DNA of 13,765 bases from an uncultured Dialister sp. Lineage in GTDB: Bacteria; Bacillota; Negativicutes; Veillonellales; Dialisteraceae. The notes beneath the pieces are model-generated. The model did no database searches, was not told the origin of the DNA, and worked only from the letters and a program-made list of their open reading frames with translations. Shown here one piece after another: positions 6,962 to 13,765 of this stretch. Where the stretch lies: positions 1-13,765 of the forward strand of contig NZ_CAAFRZ010000085.1 in the NCBI RefSeq assembly GCF_900765565.1, in the 5' to 3' direction. How positions within the stretch are numbered: the first letter of the stretch is position 1; every line of letters starts with the position of its first letter. The translations under genes were made by a program, and so were the position numbers.

Positions 6962-7747
6962 ATGATTCTGGACGATATAGCCAAGGAAACGGAAAGAAGA
7001 CTGAAAGAGCTGAAGGGAAACGGATATTACGAAGAAATCCATACAAAGATTCTTCACTTTGAGCCTTCAGGAAGCCACCGCTTCTATAAAAATCTTTCAG
7101 CCCCCGGGCTTTCCTTCATCTGTGAACTGAAAAAAGCATCTCCTTCCAAAGGGCTCATCAGTGAGGATTTCCCTTTCGAGGATATAGCAAAGGAATATGA
7201 AGCAGCCGGAGCATCGGCCATCTCCTGCCTCACAGAACCGAAATGGTTCAAGGGAGATATCAGCTACCTCAAAAAGGTGGCGGCAGAAGTAACGCTCCCG
7301 GTGCTTCGGAAGGATTTCATCATCGATGAGTGCCAGATCGAAGAGGCGGCCCTGGCCGGTGCATCGGCCATCCTCCTCATCGCGGCGATTCTGGATGATA
7401 CCAAAATCCGCTCCTTCATGAAACTGGCCGATGACCTGGGATTGGATGTGCTGGCGGAAGCCCACGATGAAAGGGAAATGGAGCGGCTCCTCCAGGATGG
7501 TGCAAAGATAGCAGGGGTCAACAACCGGGACCTCCGGGATTTCACCATAAAGATGGAAAATACGGAAAAACTGGCAAAGCTGGTGCCGGAGGATGTGCTT
7601 CTCGTTTCCGAAAGCGGCATGACGGACAAGGAAAAGGTCCATCGGATGAAAGAAACCGGTGCCGATGCGGTATTGATCGGTGAAATGCTCATGAAAGCAA
7701 GTAACAGGACAGAGCTCTTAAAGGAACTGGTCCATGAAAATTCATAA
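6962..7747 (+). CDS. trpC: Indole-3-glycerol phosphate synthase
   Basis: TrpC closes the indole ring, turning carboxyphenylamino-deoxyribulose phosphate into indole-3-glycerol phosphate. The ATG at 6962 comes 10 nt after the trpD stop, with AGGTGG just upstream, and gives 261 aa, a single-domain length without a fused TrpF. The (beta/alpha)8-barrel motifs are in order: [10 protein letters not shown] with E55 and K57, LRKDFIID with K117 (general acid in the Sulfolobus enzyme), LAEAH with E166, GVNNRDL with N187, and SESG with S218. These are the expected active-site residues. The next enzyme upstream in the pathway, TrpF (PRA isomerase), is missing from this operon. The 3' end carries an AAGGA and an ATG (7734) that could start trpB translation inside trpC. 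Confidence 0.95.
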   Translation: MILDDIAKETERRLKELKGNGYYEEIHTKILHFEPSGSHRFYKNLSAPGLSFICELKKASPSKGLISEDFPFEDIAKEYEAAGASAISCLTEPKWFKGDISYLKKVAAEVTLPVLRKDFIIDECQIEEAALAGASAILLIAAILDDTKIRSFMKLADDLGLDVLAEAHDEREMERLLQDGAKIAGVNNRDLRDFTIKMENTEKLAKLVPEDVLLVSESGMTDKEKVHRMKETGADAVLIGEMLMKASNRTELLKELVHENS

Positions 7748-7766
7748 ACAAAGGATGGAAACAGAT

Positions 7767-8948
7767 ATGAAAACAAGATTTGGCGAATATGGCGGACAGT
7801 ATGTGCCGGAAGTACTGATGAATGAAGTAAACCGGGTGGCAGAGGCTTTTGAAGAATGCAAGAAGGACCGTTCCTTCCAGGACGAACTCCATCGTCTCTT
7901 TGTGAACTACACCGGCCGTCCTTCCATGCTCTACGAAGCGGAAAATATGGAAAAGGACCTCGGCGGCCCCCGCATTTTCCTGAAACGGGAAGACCTGAAC
8001 CATACCGGCGCCCACAAGATCAATAACTGCATCGGCCAGGCCCTCCTGGCAAAACGGATGGGGAAGACAAGAATCATTGCGGAAACCGGTGCCGGCCAGC
8101 ACGGTGTGGCCGCAGCCACCATCGCGGCTCTCTTCGGCATGGAATGCGAAGTATTCATGGGTGAAATCGATACGGAACGGCAGGCGCTGAACGTATACCG
8201 CATGAAACTTCTGGGAGCCAAGGTAAATGTAGTGAAGACGGGATCCCGGGTGCTGAAGGATGCGGTGAATGCAGCCATGCAGGAATGGAGCCGCCGCTGT
8301 GATGATACCCACTATATCATCGGATCTACCACAGGCCCCGCACCGTTCCCGGAAATGGTCCGCTATTTCCAGAGCTGCATCGGCCGGGAAGCCCGGGCCC
8401 AGGTGCTGGAACGGACAGGCCGTCTTCCCACGAAGGTCTATGCCTGCGTCGGCGGCGGCTCCAATTCAGCCGGTACCTTCTATCCATTCATCCAGGATGC
8501 AGGGGTAGAACTCATCGGCTGTGAAGCCGGTGGCAAAGGTATCGATACCCCTTACCATGCAGCTACCGTAAACCGGGGGAGCCTCGGCGTATTCCACGGC
8601 ATGAAGTCCCTCTTCTGCCAGGACAAGGATGGAAACATTACGGAAGTCTATTCCATTTCCGCCGGCCTCGACTATCCGGGTGTAAGCCCTGAACATGCCT
8701 ATCTCAATGATATCGGCCGGGCCCGCTATATCGCCATTACCGATGAAGAAGCGGTACAGGCCTTCGAATACCTGGCAAAGACGGAAGGCATTATCTGCGC
8801 CATCGAATCTGCCCATGCCGTTGCAGGGGCTATGAAAGAAGCTAAAAACATGACAAAAGATGATATCGTCGTCATCACACTGTCCGGCCGCGGAGATAAA
8901 GATGTGGCCGCTATTGCCCGCTACCGCGGTGAAAACCTGCACGACTGA
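7767..8948 (+). CDS. trpB: Tryptophan synthase beta subunit
   Basis: This PLP enzyme condenses indole, channelled from TrpA, with serine. I chose the ATG at 7767 (393 aa) because family members begin a few residues before the [12 protein letters not shown] block. An upstream in-frame ATG at 7734 overlaps trpC and has a better-spaced AAGGA (7721-7725), so an 11-residue extension with translational coupling is possible. HTGAHKIN carries the PLP lysine K84, AETGAGQHG carries E106, GGGSNS (229-234) holds the PLP phosphate, and LSGRGDKD near the end contains S373. An oddity: the usual GPHP block reads GPAP (190-193), with alanine for a histidine that is common in TrpB1 proteins. Other active-site motifs are intact, so I expect function. 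Confidence 0.95.
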   Translation: MKTRFGEYGGQYVPEVLMNEVNRVAEAFEECKKDRSFQDELHRLFVNYTGRPSMLYEAENMEKDLGGPRIFLKREDLNHTGAHKINNCIGQALLAKRMGKTRIIAETGAGQHGVAAATIAALFGMECEVFMGEIDTERQALNVYRMKLLGAKVNVVKTGSRVLKDAVNAAMQEWSRRCDDTHYIIGSTTGPAPFPEMVRYFQSCIGREARAQVLERTGRLPTKVYACVGGGSNSAGTFYPFIQDAGVELIGCEAGGKGIDTPYHAATVNRGSLGVFHGMKSLFCQDKDGNITEVYSISAGLDYPGVSPEHAYLNDIGRARYIAITDEEAVQAFEYLAKTEGIICAIESAHAVAGAMKEAKNMTKDDIVVITLSGRGDKDVAAIARYRGENLHD

Positions 8949-8961
8949 GGAGGAACGTACT

Positions 8962-9735
8962 ATGAGCCATATTAATGAAGCATTCAAGAACGGTAAAGCA
9001 TTGATCGCATTTCTGACCACCGGTGTCCCATCCATTGAAGATACGGTGCGGTATGTACTGGATATGGAAAAAGCAGGCGCCACCCTCATCGAGCTGGGTG
9101 TACCTTTCTCCGACCCCATTGCTGACGGTCCGGTAATCATGGAGGCCGACGTAAAGGCTTTGGCCAACCATGTACACCTGCCCCAGGTCATGGAAACGGT
9201 GAAGGAACTCCGGAAACATACGTCCATTCCCATTGTTCTCCTCACCTATTACAACCCGGTCTTCCGGTATCCGGCGGATAAGTTCTTCCGGGAAGCAAAG
9301 GAAATCGGCATCGATGGCGTCATCATCCCCGACATGCCCCATGAAGAGCAGCAGGAAATCCGTCCCCTGGCCGATGAAAACGGGGTAGATATTATCCAGA
9401 TGGTGGCTCCCACCTCGGAAGAACGGATCCGGGCCAACGTGAAAGATGCCACGGGCTTTGTATACGTGGTGTCCTCCATGGGCGTCACCGGCATGAGAGG
9501 GAACATCAAGACGGACCTGAAGGATATTATCAAAGTCGTCAAAGAAACCACCGATACCCCCGTGGCCATCGGATTCGGCATCCATACACCGGAGCAGGCC
9601 CACGAAATGGCAGCCCTGGCGGATGGCGTCATCACCGGGAGCGGCGTGGTGGATATCATCAATAAGGAAGGCAGCAGGGCCGGTGAAGACCTCATGGCCT
9701 ACATTGGCGGCCTGAAAAAGGGCATGGAACAGTAA
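8962..9735 (+). CDS. trpA: Tryptophan synthase alpha subunit
   Basis: TrpA cleaves indole-3-glycerol phosphate to indole and glyceraldehyde-3-phosphate and passes the indole to TrpB in an alpha2beta2 complex. The ATG at 8962 follows GAGGAGGAA, which overlaps the trpB stop codon, and gives 257 aa, slightly short of but normal for the family. IELGVPFSDPIADGP contains the two catalytic acids, E44 and D55 (Salmonella Glu49 and Asp60). VVSSMGVTG and the phosphate-binding glycine segments GFGI and ITGSGVVDII are present. The residue after ADGPVI is Met where Gln is common, a mild variation. It is the last gene of the operon; a strong terminator follows 16 nt later. Confidence 0.95.
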   Translation: MSHINEAFKNGKALIAFLTTGVPSIEDTVRYVLDMEKAGATLIELGVPFSDPIADGPVIMEADVKALANHVHLPQVMETVKELRKHTSIPIVLLTYYNPVFRYPADKFFREAKEIGIDGVIIPDMPHEEQQEIRPLADENGVDIIQMVAPTSEERIRANVKDATGFVYVVSSMGVTGMRGNIKTDLKDIIKVVKETTDTPVAIGFGIHTPEQAHEMAALADGVITGSGVVDIINKEGSRAGEDLMAYIGGLKKGMEQ

Positions 9736-9751
9736 AAAACACTGGTAGAAG

Positions 9752-9783
9752 GCCGGGAGAGGATACCTCTTCCGGCTTTTTTT
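9752..9783 (+). terminator. trp operon terminator
   Basis: GCCGGGAGAGG (9752-9762) pairs with CCTCTTCCGGC (9766-9776) over 11 bp with one G-U and a 3-nt ATA loop, followed by seven T residues. It lies 16 nt after the trpA stop codon and should end the trp transcript. Confidence 0.92.
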
Positions 9784-9826
9784 GATTGGATGGAGGTGGT
9801 ATTGGGGGATAAGGAATACATCCGAC

Positions 9827-10068
9827 TGCATGTGGCTAAGGGTGGTGGGTGAACATCGCTTTGCTCGTTCACCGGGTTGTGGGCGCTTCACGCCGGGGGC
9901 ATAAAATGGAACAGCGGCTTTGTCGCCGTCGTGTGAAGGATTCCGTATGGACCGCCACAGGCTGCCCTGCCAACAGTCCCTGCTGCACCAGGGCGTCAGC
10001 CTTGGCATGCAGCCACAACCCGGTTGGCGAGCGAAGCGATGCCAACCTGCCACCCTTAGCCCCATGCA
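9827..10068. repeat. 242-bp inverted-repeat (MITE-like) element of the dispersed family
   Basis: The 56-nt ends (9827-9882 and, inverted, 10013-10068) share TGCATGNGGCTAAGGGTGG and, after a variable stem, GGGTTGTGG; I count about 10 mismatches. Each end holds an inner hairpin, GGTGAAC/GTTCACC on the left (9848-9873) and GGTTGGC/GCCAACC on the right (10022-10047), differing by three compensatory pairs. The left end continues to about 9928 in homology with the tandem repeats at 183 and 471. The middle (about 9929-10012) is unique here but has its own inverted repeats, GCCCTG/CAGGGC (9964-9969, 9989-9994) and TGCCAA/TTGGCA (9968-9973, 10002-10007). There is no transposase, and I could not find a convincing target-site duplication. 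It fills most of the gap between trp and dnaE. Confidence 0.8.
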
Positions 10069-10138
10069 TCCCGTTTGGGCAATCAGCTGGCCGTGAATAC
10101 CAACACTTGCATGAGGAACGATAGAGCCCTGCCGTTTG

Positions 10139-10147
10139 TGCTAAAAT
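10139..10147 (+). promoter_or_regulatory. Extended -10 promoter of dnaE
   Basis: TGCTAAAAT (10139-10147) is an extended -10 element: TGN directly before TAAAAT, which matches 5 of 6 consensus bases. No good -35 box is present at 16-18 bp, which fits this promoter type. It lies 39 bp before the dnaE start codon, beyond the right end of the inverted-repeat element. Confidence 0.5.
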
Positions 10148-10186
10148 AAAGAAAACTCACTTTACCATATTTCATCAGGAGGAACA

Positions 10187-13100
10187 ATGGATCCATTCGT
10201 TCATCTTCATACCCATACAGAATACAGCCTCTTCGATGGGACCTGCCGGATTAAGGAGCTCGTATCCCATGTGAAAGAAATGGGGCAGACCGCCATCGCC
10301 ATCACGGACCACGGCGTCATGTACGGCGCCGTGTATCTCTATAAAGAGTGCATGGCCCAGGGCATCAAACCCATCATTGGCTGCGAAATTTATGTGACCC
10401 GGGGGAGCCGTTTTGAGAAGAAGACCGGCGGGGAAAAGGAGAAACTGGCCCATCTCATCCTGCTGGCGGAAAACAATGAGGGCTACCAGAACCTCATCAA
10501 GATCTGCTCCAAGGCCTGGACGGAAGGGTACTATTTCAAGCCCCGGGCGGACCATGAGCTCCTTCGGCAGTACCACAAAGGCCTTATCGCCATGTCCGCC
10601 TGTGTGGGGGGAGAACTGCCCCAGGCCATCCTGAACCGGAATATGGACGAAGCCCGGAAGGTGATTGAGTTCTATATCGACACCTTCGGGAAGGACAATT
10701 ACTTTATCGAGCTCCAGAACCACGGCCTCCCGGAAGAAGCGGCGGTGCGGCCGGTGCTGGCAAAGCTGGCGGAAGAATACGGCCTGGGCCTCGTGGCCAC
10801 CAACGATTTCCATTATACGAAAAAGGAAGATGCCGGAAGCCAGGAAATCAAGCTCTGCATTTCCACCGGGAAAACCCTGGACGATCCCTACCATTTCCAC
10901 TTTGCCAATAATGAATTCTACTGCAAGAGCGGGAAAGAAATGGAGGAAATCCTGGGCCAGTATCCGGGGGCCATTGAAAATACGAAAAAAATAGCGGACC
11001 GCTGCCATGTGACTCTCACCTTTGGGGAACATAAACTCCCCTCCTTTGACGTGCCGGAAGGGGAGACGTCGAAGTCCTATCTCCGTAAACTCTGTGAGGC
11101 TGCCCTGCCGGAGCGGTATCCCCATCCTACGGGAGAAGAAAAGAAACGGCTGGACTATGAGCTCGGTGTCATCGAACACATGGGATTTTCCGATTACTTC
11201 CTCATCGTCATGGATTTCATCCATTATGCGAAATCCCACGGCATTCCCATTGGCCCTGGCCGTGGCAGCGCCGCCGGCAGTATCGTGGCCTATCTTCTCC
11301 ATATTACGGAAATCGATCCCCTCCGTTTCGATCTCCTCTTTGAACGATTCCTGAACCCGGAGCGTGTATCCATGCCGGATATTGATACGGATATCTGCTA
11401 TCGCCGCCGGGGCGAGGTCATTGATTACCTGGCCCGGAAATACGGGAAGGATCAGGTGGCCCAGATTATTACCTTCGGCACCTTGGCAGCCCGGGCGGTG
11501 ATCCGGGATGTGGGCCGGGTCACCAATATGCCCCTCCGGGATGTGGATAAAATTGCGAAAATGGTACCCGGCGGTCCGGGAGTAACCCTCAAAAAGACAT
11601 TGGACGGCAGTACGGAGTTCAAGGAACTTTACGAATCGAACCCCCAGGTCCACAGCCTCATCGACCACTGCCTGGATCTGGAAGGGCTTTCCCGAAATTC
11701 CGGCACCCATGCGGCGGGGGTGGTGATCTGCTCTAAGCCTGTCGATGACTACGTGCCCATCCAGCTCACCCAGGATGGGTTCATCCAGACCCAGTATGAA
11801 AAAGACCAGGTCGAACAGCTGGGCCTTCTGAAGATGGACCTTCTGGGCCTTCGAAACCTTACGGTCATCCATGATGCACTGGAAATGATTGAAGCCAACC
11901 GGGGCATCCATCTGGATATCAATAAGATACCTACGGAAGATGAAGCCACCTGCAAAATGCTCTGCGAAGGGGATACCATCGGTGTCTTCCAGTCGGAATC
12001 TGCCGGATTTACATCCCTCCTCATGCAGCTTCATCCGGACCGGTTCGAAGACCTCATCCCCATGGTGGCCCTGTACCGCCCGGGCCCCCTGGGAAGCGGC
12101 ATGGCGGAAGATTTCATCAAAAGAAAACATGGGGAAATCCCGGTGGAATACCCCCATCCGTCGTTGGAACCGATCCTGAAGGAAACCTACGGGGTCATTC
12201 TCTACCAGGAACAGGTCATGCAGATCGCCTCCGTCATGGGTGGATTCAGCCTTGGACAGGCAGATATGCTGCGCCGTGCCATGGGTCATAAGGAACCGGA
12301 AATCCTGCAGAAGAACCGGGATACCTTCGTGGAAGGGGCAGTGAAGAATGGAGTGGACAAGAAGACGGCAAACTATGTCTTTGACCTCATGGTCCACTTT
12401 GCAGGATACGGGTTCAATAAATCCCACAGTGTGTGCTATGGGTGGATTGCCTGGCAGACGGCGTACCTGAAGGCCCACTATCGGCCGGAATTCATGGCGG
12501 CCATGATGACCTGCTATAACAGTGACCGGGACAAGGTGAGCCGCTATATTTCCGATACCCGGAAGGCGGGAGTGGAAATCGCGGCGCCCGACGTGAACCT
12601 GTCGGAGGCCTATTTCTCCGTAAAGGGAAATAAGATCCTCTTCGGCCTGGAAGGCATCCAGAACGTAGGGGAAAATGCGGTGAACGGGATCATCGAAGCC
12701 CGGAGGAAAGGGGGACCTTTCAAGAACCTCAATGATTTCCTGGAGCGGGTGGACAGCAAGGGACTGAACAGCCGGGCCTGCGAGAGCCTGATCCGCTGCG
12801 GTGCCCTGGACTCCATGGGGGCCAACCGGTCCCAGCTCCTGGCGGTCCTGCCGGAAGCCCTGAGTCATGCCCAGTCCGTGCGGGCGGACCGGGCTTCCGG
12901 CCAGATGAGCCTCTTCGGGGAGGAAGAAGAGGCGGAAGCCATGGCGTACCCGGATCTTCCGGACATGCCGAAAAGCGAGAAAATCGAGTGGGAAAGAAAA
13001 CTTCTGGGCTTCTACGTGAGCGGCCATCCTCTGGATGCCTTTAAAGAGCAGATGGCCCATTGCACGCCTATTTATAAACTCATGGCTGAAAGCAGCCGCT

Positions 13101-13612
13101 ACGATGGAAGAATGGTGACCATCGGCGGCACCGTGACCCGGGTGAAGAGTACCATGACAAAGAAAGGGGCCCCCATGGGCTATGTGACCCTGGAAGACTA
13201 CGACGGGGACCTGGAGTCCGTGGTATTCCCGTCGGTCTGGGAAAAGGCAAGACCCCTTCTCGTGGAAGATGCGGCCATCTGCCTCCGGGGCCGGGTACAG
13301 TCCAACGAAAGGGAAGTGAAAATCCTGGCGGAAGATATCATTCCCCTTTCCACATTCCACAAGGCCGTTCGTCCCCCGGTGAGCGCCGTCCATCTCTACG
13401 TGGATGAACGGCATGAGACCAATATGGTGAGCGACGGCCTGGCAAGGATTCTCCTGAAGTACCACGGGAATACGCCGGTGTTCCTCCACATGCAGCGGAC
13501 GGGACAGGAAATCCGGATGATTCCCAAGTTCTACCTCGATTTCTCGGAAGAAGCGGAAGAATCCCTGAAAGGCCTCCTGGGCAACGCCTGCGTAGAGGGA
13601 AGAAGGAATTAA
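10187..13612 (+). CDS. dnaE: DNA polymerase III alpha subunit (DnaE1 type)
   Basis: C-family replicative polymerase. The ATG at 10187 follows AGGAGGAA (10178-10185) and gives 1141 aa, complete and close to E. coli DnaE in length. Domains in order: an N-terminal PHP domain (about 1-220) with HLHTH (H6, H8, H10), TDHG (D41, H42), GCE (E67) and NDFH (206-209), so most PHP metal ligands remain; the palm and fingers, with GPGRGSAAGS (356-365), PDIDTD carrying catalytic D400 and D402, and KMDLLGL carrying D551 (E. coli D401, D403, D555); a helix-hairpin-helix region; a beta-clamp-binding motif QMSLF (906-910); and an OB fold starting near VTIGGTVTRV. There is no PolC-type exonuclease insertion. Downstream, no clear terminator is visible before repeat-like DNA. 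In Firmicutes DnaE often coexists with PolC; this window cannot show whether PolC is also present. Confidence 0.96.
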   Translation: MDPFVHLHTHTEYSLFDGTCRIKELVSHVKEMGQTAIAITDHGVMYGAVYLYKECMAQGIKPIIGCEIYVTRGSRFEKKTGGEKEKLAHLILLAENNEGYQNLIKICSKAWTEGYYFKPRADHELLRQYHKGLIAMSACVGGELPQAILNRNMDEARKVIEFYIDTFGKDNYFIELQNHGLPEEAAVRPVLAKLAEEYGLGLVATNDFHYTKKEDAGSQEIKLCISTGKTLDDPYHFHFANNEFYCKSGKEMEEILGQYPGAIENTKKIADRCHVTLTFGEHKLPSFDVPEGETSKSYLRKLCEAALPERYPHPTGEEKKRLDYELGVIEHMGFSDYFLIVMDFIHYAKSHGIPIGPGRGSAAGSIVAYLLHITEIDPLRFDLLFERFLNPERVSMPDIDTDICYRRRGEVIDYLARKYGKDQVAQIITFGTLAARAVIRDVGRVTNMPLRDVDKIAKMVPGGPGVTLKKTLDGSTEFKELYESNPQVHSLIDHCLDLEGLSRNSGTHAAGVVICSKPVDDYVPIQLTQDGFIQTQYEKDQVEQLGLLKMDLLGLRNLTVIHDALEMIEANRGIHLDINKIPTEDEATCKMLCEGDTIGVFQSESAGFTSLLMQLHPDRFEDLIPMVALYRPGPLGSGMAEDFIKRKHGEIPVEYPHPSLEPILKETYGVILYQEQVMQIASVMGGFSLGQADMLRRAMGHKEPEILQKNRDTFVEGAVKNGVDKKTANYVFDLMVHFAGYGFNKSHSVCYGWIAWQTAYLKAHYRPEFMAAMMTCYNSDRDKVSRYISDTRKAGVEIAAPDVNLSEAYFSVKGNKILFGLEGIQNVGENAVNGIIEARRKGGPFKNLNDFLERVDSKGLNSRACESLIRCGALDSMGANRSQLLAVLPEALSHAQSVRADRASGQMSLFGEEEEAEAMAYPDLPDMPKSEKIEWERKLLGFYVSGHPLDAFKEQMAHCTPIYKLMAESSRYDGRMVTIGGTVTRVKSTMTKKGAPMGYVTLEDYDGDLESVVFPSVWEKARPLLVEDAAICLRGRVQSNEREVKILAEDIIPLSTFHKAVRPPVSAVHLYVDERHETNMVSDGLARILLKYHGNTPVFLHMQRTGQEIRMIPKFYLDFSEEAEESLKGLLGNACVEGRRN

Positions 13613-13642
13613 AGAAAAACGGCCAATTTCAGTTTGTCGAGC

Positions 13643-13765
13643 TAATGGGGCGACGCTGGTGGGTAGAGTCATTCGGGCGGGGGCTTCTAGCTGCTAGCTC
13701 CTAGCTTCTAGGAAAGCTGGCCAGCCTACAGCACGAATGACTGACGGGAATACCGGGCGGAAGCG
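13643..13765 (+). repeat. Diverged repeat-like sequence after dnaE (runs off the window)
   Basis: Beginning 30 nt after the dnaE stop, TAATGGGGCGACGCTGGTGGGT (around 13643-13664) resembles the family core ATGGGGCGTAAAGGTGGTGGG seen at 494. A perfect 9-bp inverted repeat, AGTCATTCG (13667-13675) with CGAATGACT (13734-13742), encloses CTAGC-rich short repeats (about 13685-13710). The resemblance to the rest of the family is partial, and the window ends before its right side can be judged. No gene is seen in this stretch. Confidence 0.45.

Noticed and set aside
9800..10090. Target-site duplication flanking the inverted-repeat element
   Set aside because: Flanks were compared by eye (TCCGAC on the left, TCCCGT on the right); no convincing direct repeat is seen, so I do not claim transposition.
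10175..13672. A 1165-codon open frame antisense to dnaE
   Set aside because: It lies wholly opposite a complete, motif-rich dnaE and extends into repeats; it reflects codon composition of dnaE. The same applies to the long antisense frames at 2436-4160, 5803-6984 and 8911-10065.
1..13765. tRNA or rRNA genes
   Set aside because: No cloverleaf or conserved rRNA segment was noticed by eye; a tRNAscan-SE and Infernal run would be needed to be certain.

Overview
This window reads as chromosomal DNA from a Gram-negative-type Firmicute, most likely a Negativicute (Veillonellales, in the Dialister/Megasphaera area). The reasons are a tripartite RND efflux pump, which implies an outer membrane, alongside a tRNA-Trp T-box riboswitch and strong AGGAGG ribosome binding sites, which are Firmicute habits. 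GC looks to be in the mid-50s by eye. The lineage is an inference. Every convincing gene is on the + strand.

Layout: 1-87 is the 3' end of a group II intron (domains V and VI); its maturase gene would lie before the window. A terminator follows at 151-183. From 183 to about 764 there are two tandem copies of a roughly 270-bp multi-hairpin repeat with no credible gene. A possible promoter region (about 780-970) precedes a two-gene RND efflux operon: a lipoprotein adaptor (974-2191) and an HAE1-type inner-membrane pump (2202-5384). No outer-membrane channel gene and no regulator is present. A 25-bp-stem hairpin (5418-5479) separates this operon from the tryptophan operon.

The trp operon has a near-consensus promoter (5514-5542), a T-box leader with a UGG specifier (5560-5820), a 15-codon small ORF with a strong SD, then trpD, trpC, trpB and trpA, closed by a terminator at 9752-9783. 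trpE, trpG and trpF are absent here, so the first committed step and the PRA isomerase must be encoded elsewhere or be missing. Next comes a 242-bp inverted-repeat element (9827-10068), an extended -10 promoter and a complete dnaE (10187-13612). A further, diverged repeat-like sequence closes the window.

The least explained content is the dispersed repeat family. Members share the core ATGGGGCNTAAGGGTGG followed by short hairpins whose stems show compensatory base changes between copies. A repeat follows closely after every operon 3' end in the window. The tandem pair carries a core of exactly 49 nt that has diverged almost to randomness between arms that are about 85-93% identical. I regard the genes as conventional and the repeat family as the part worth pursuing.
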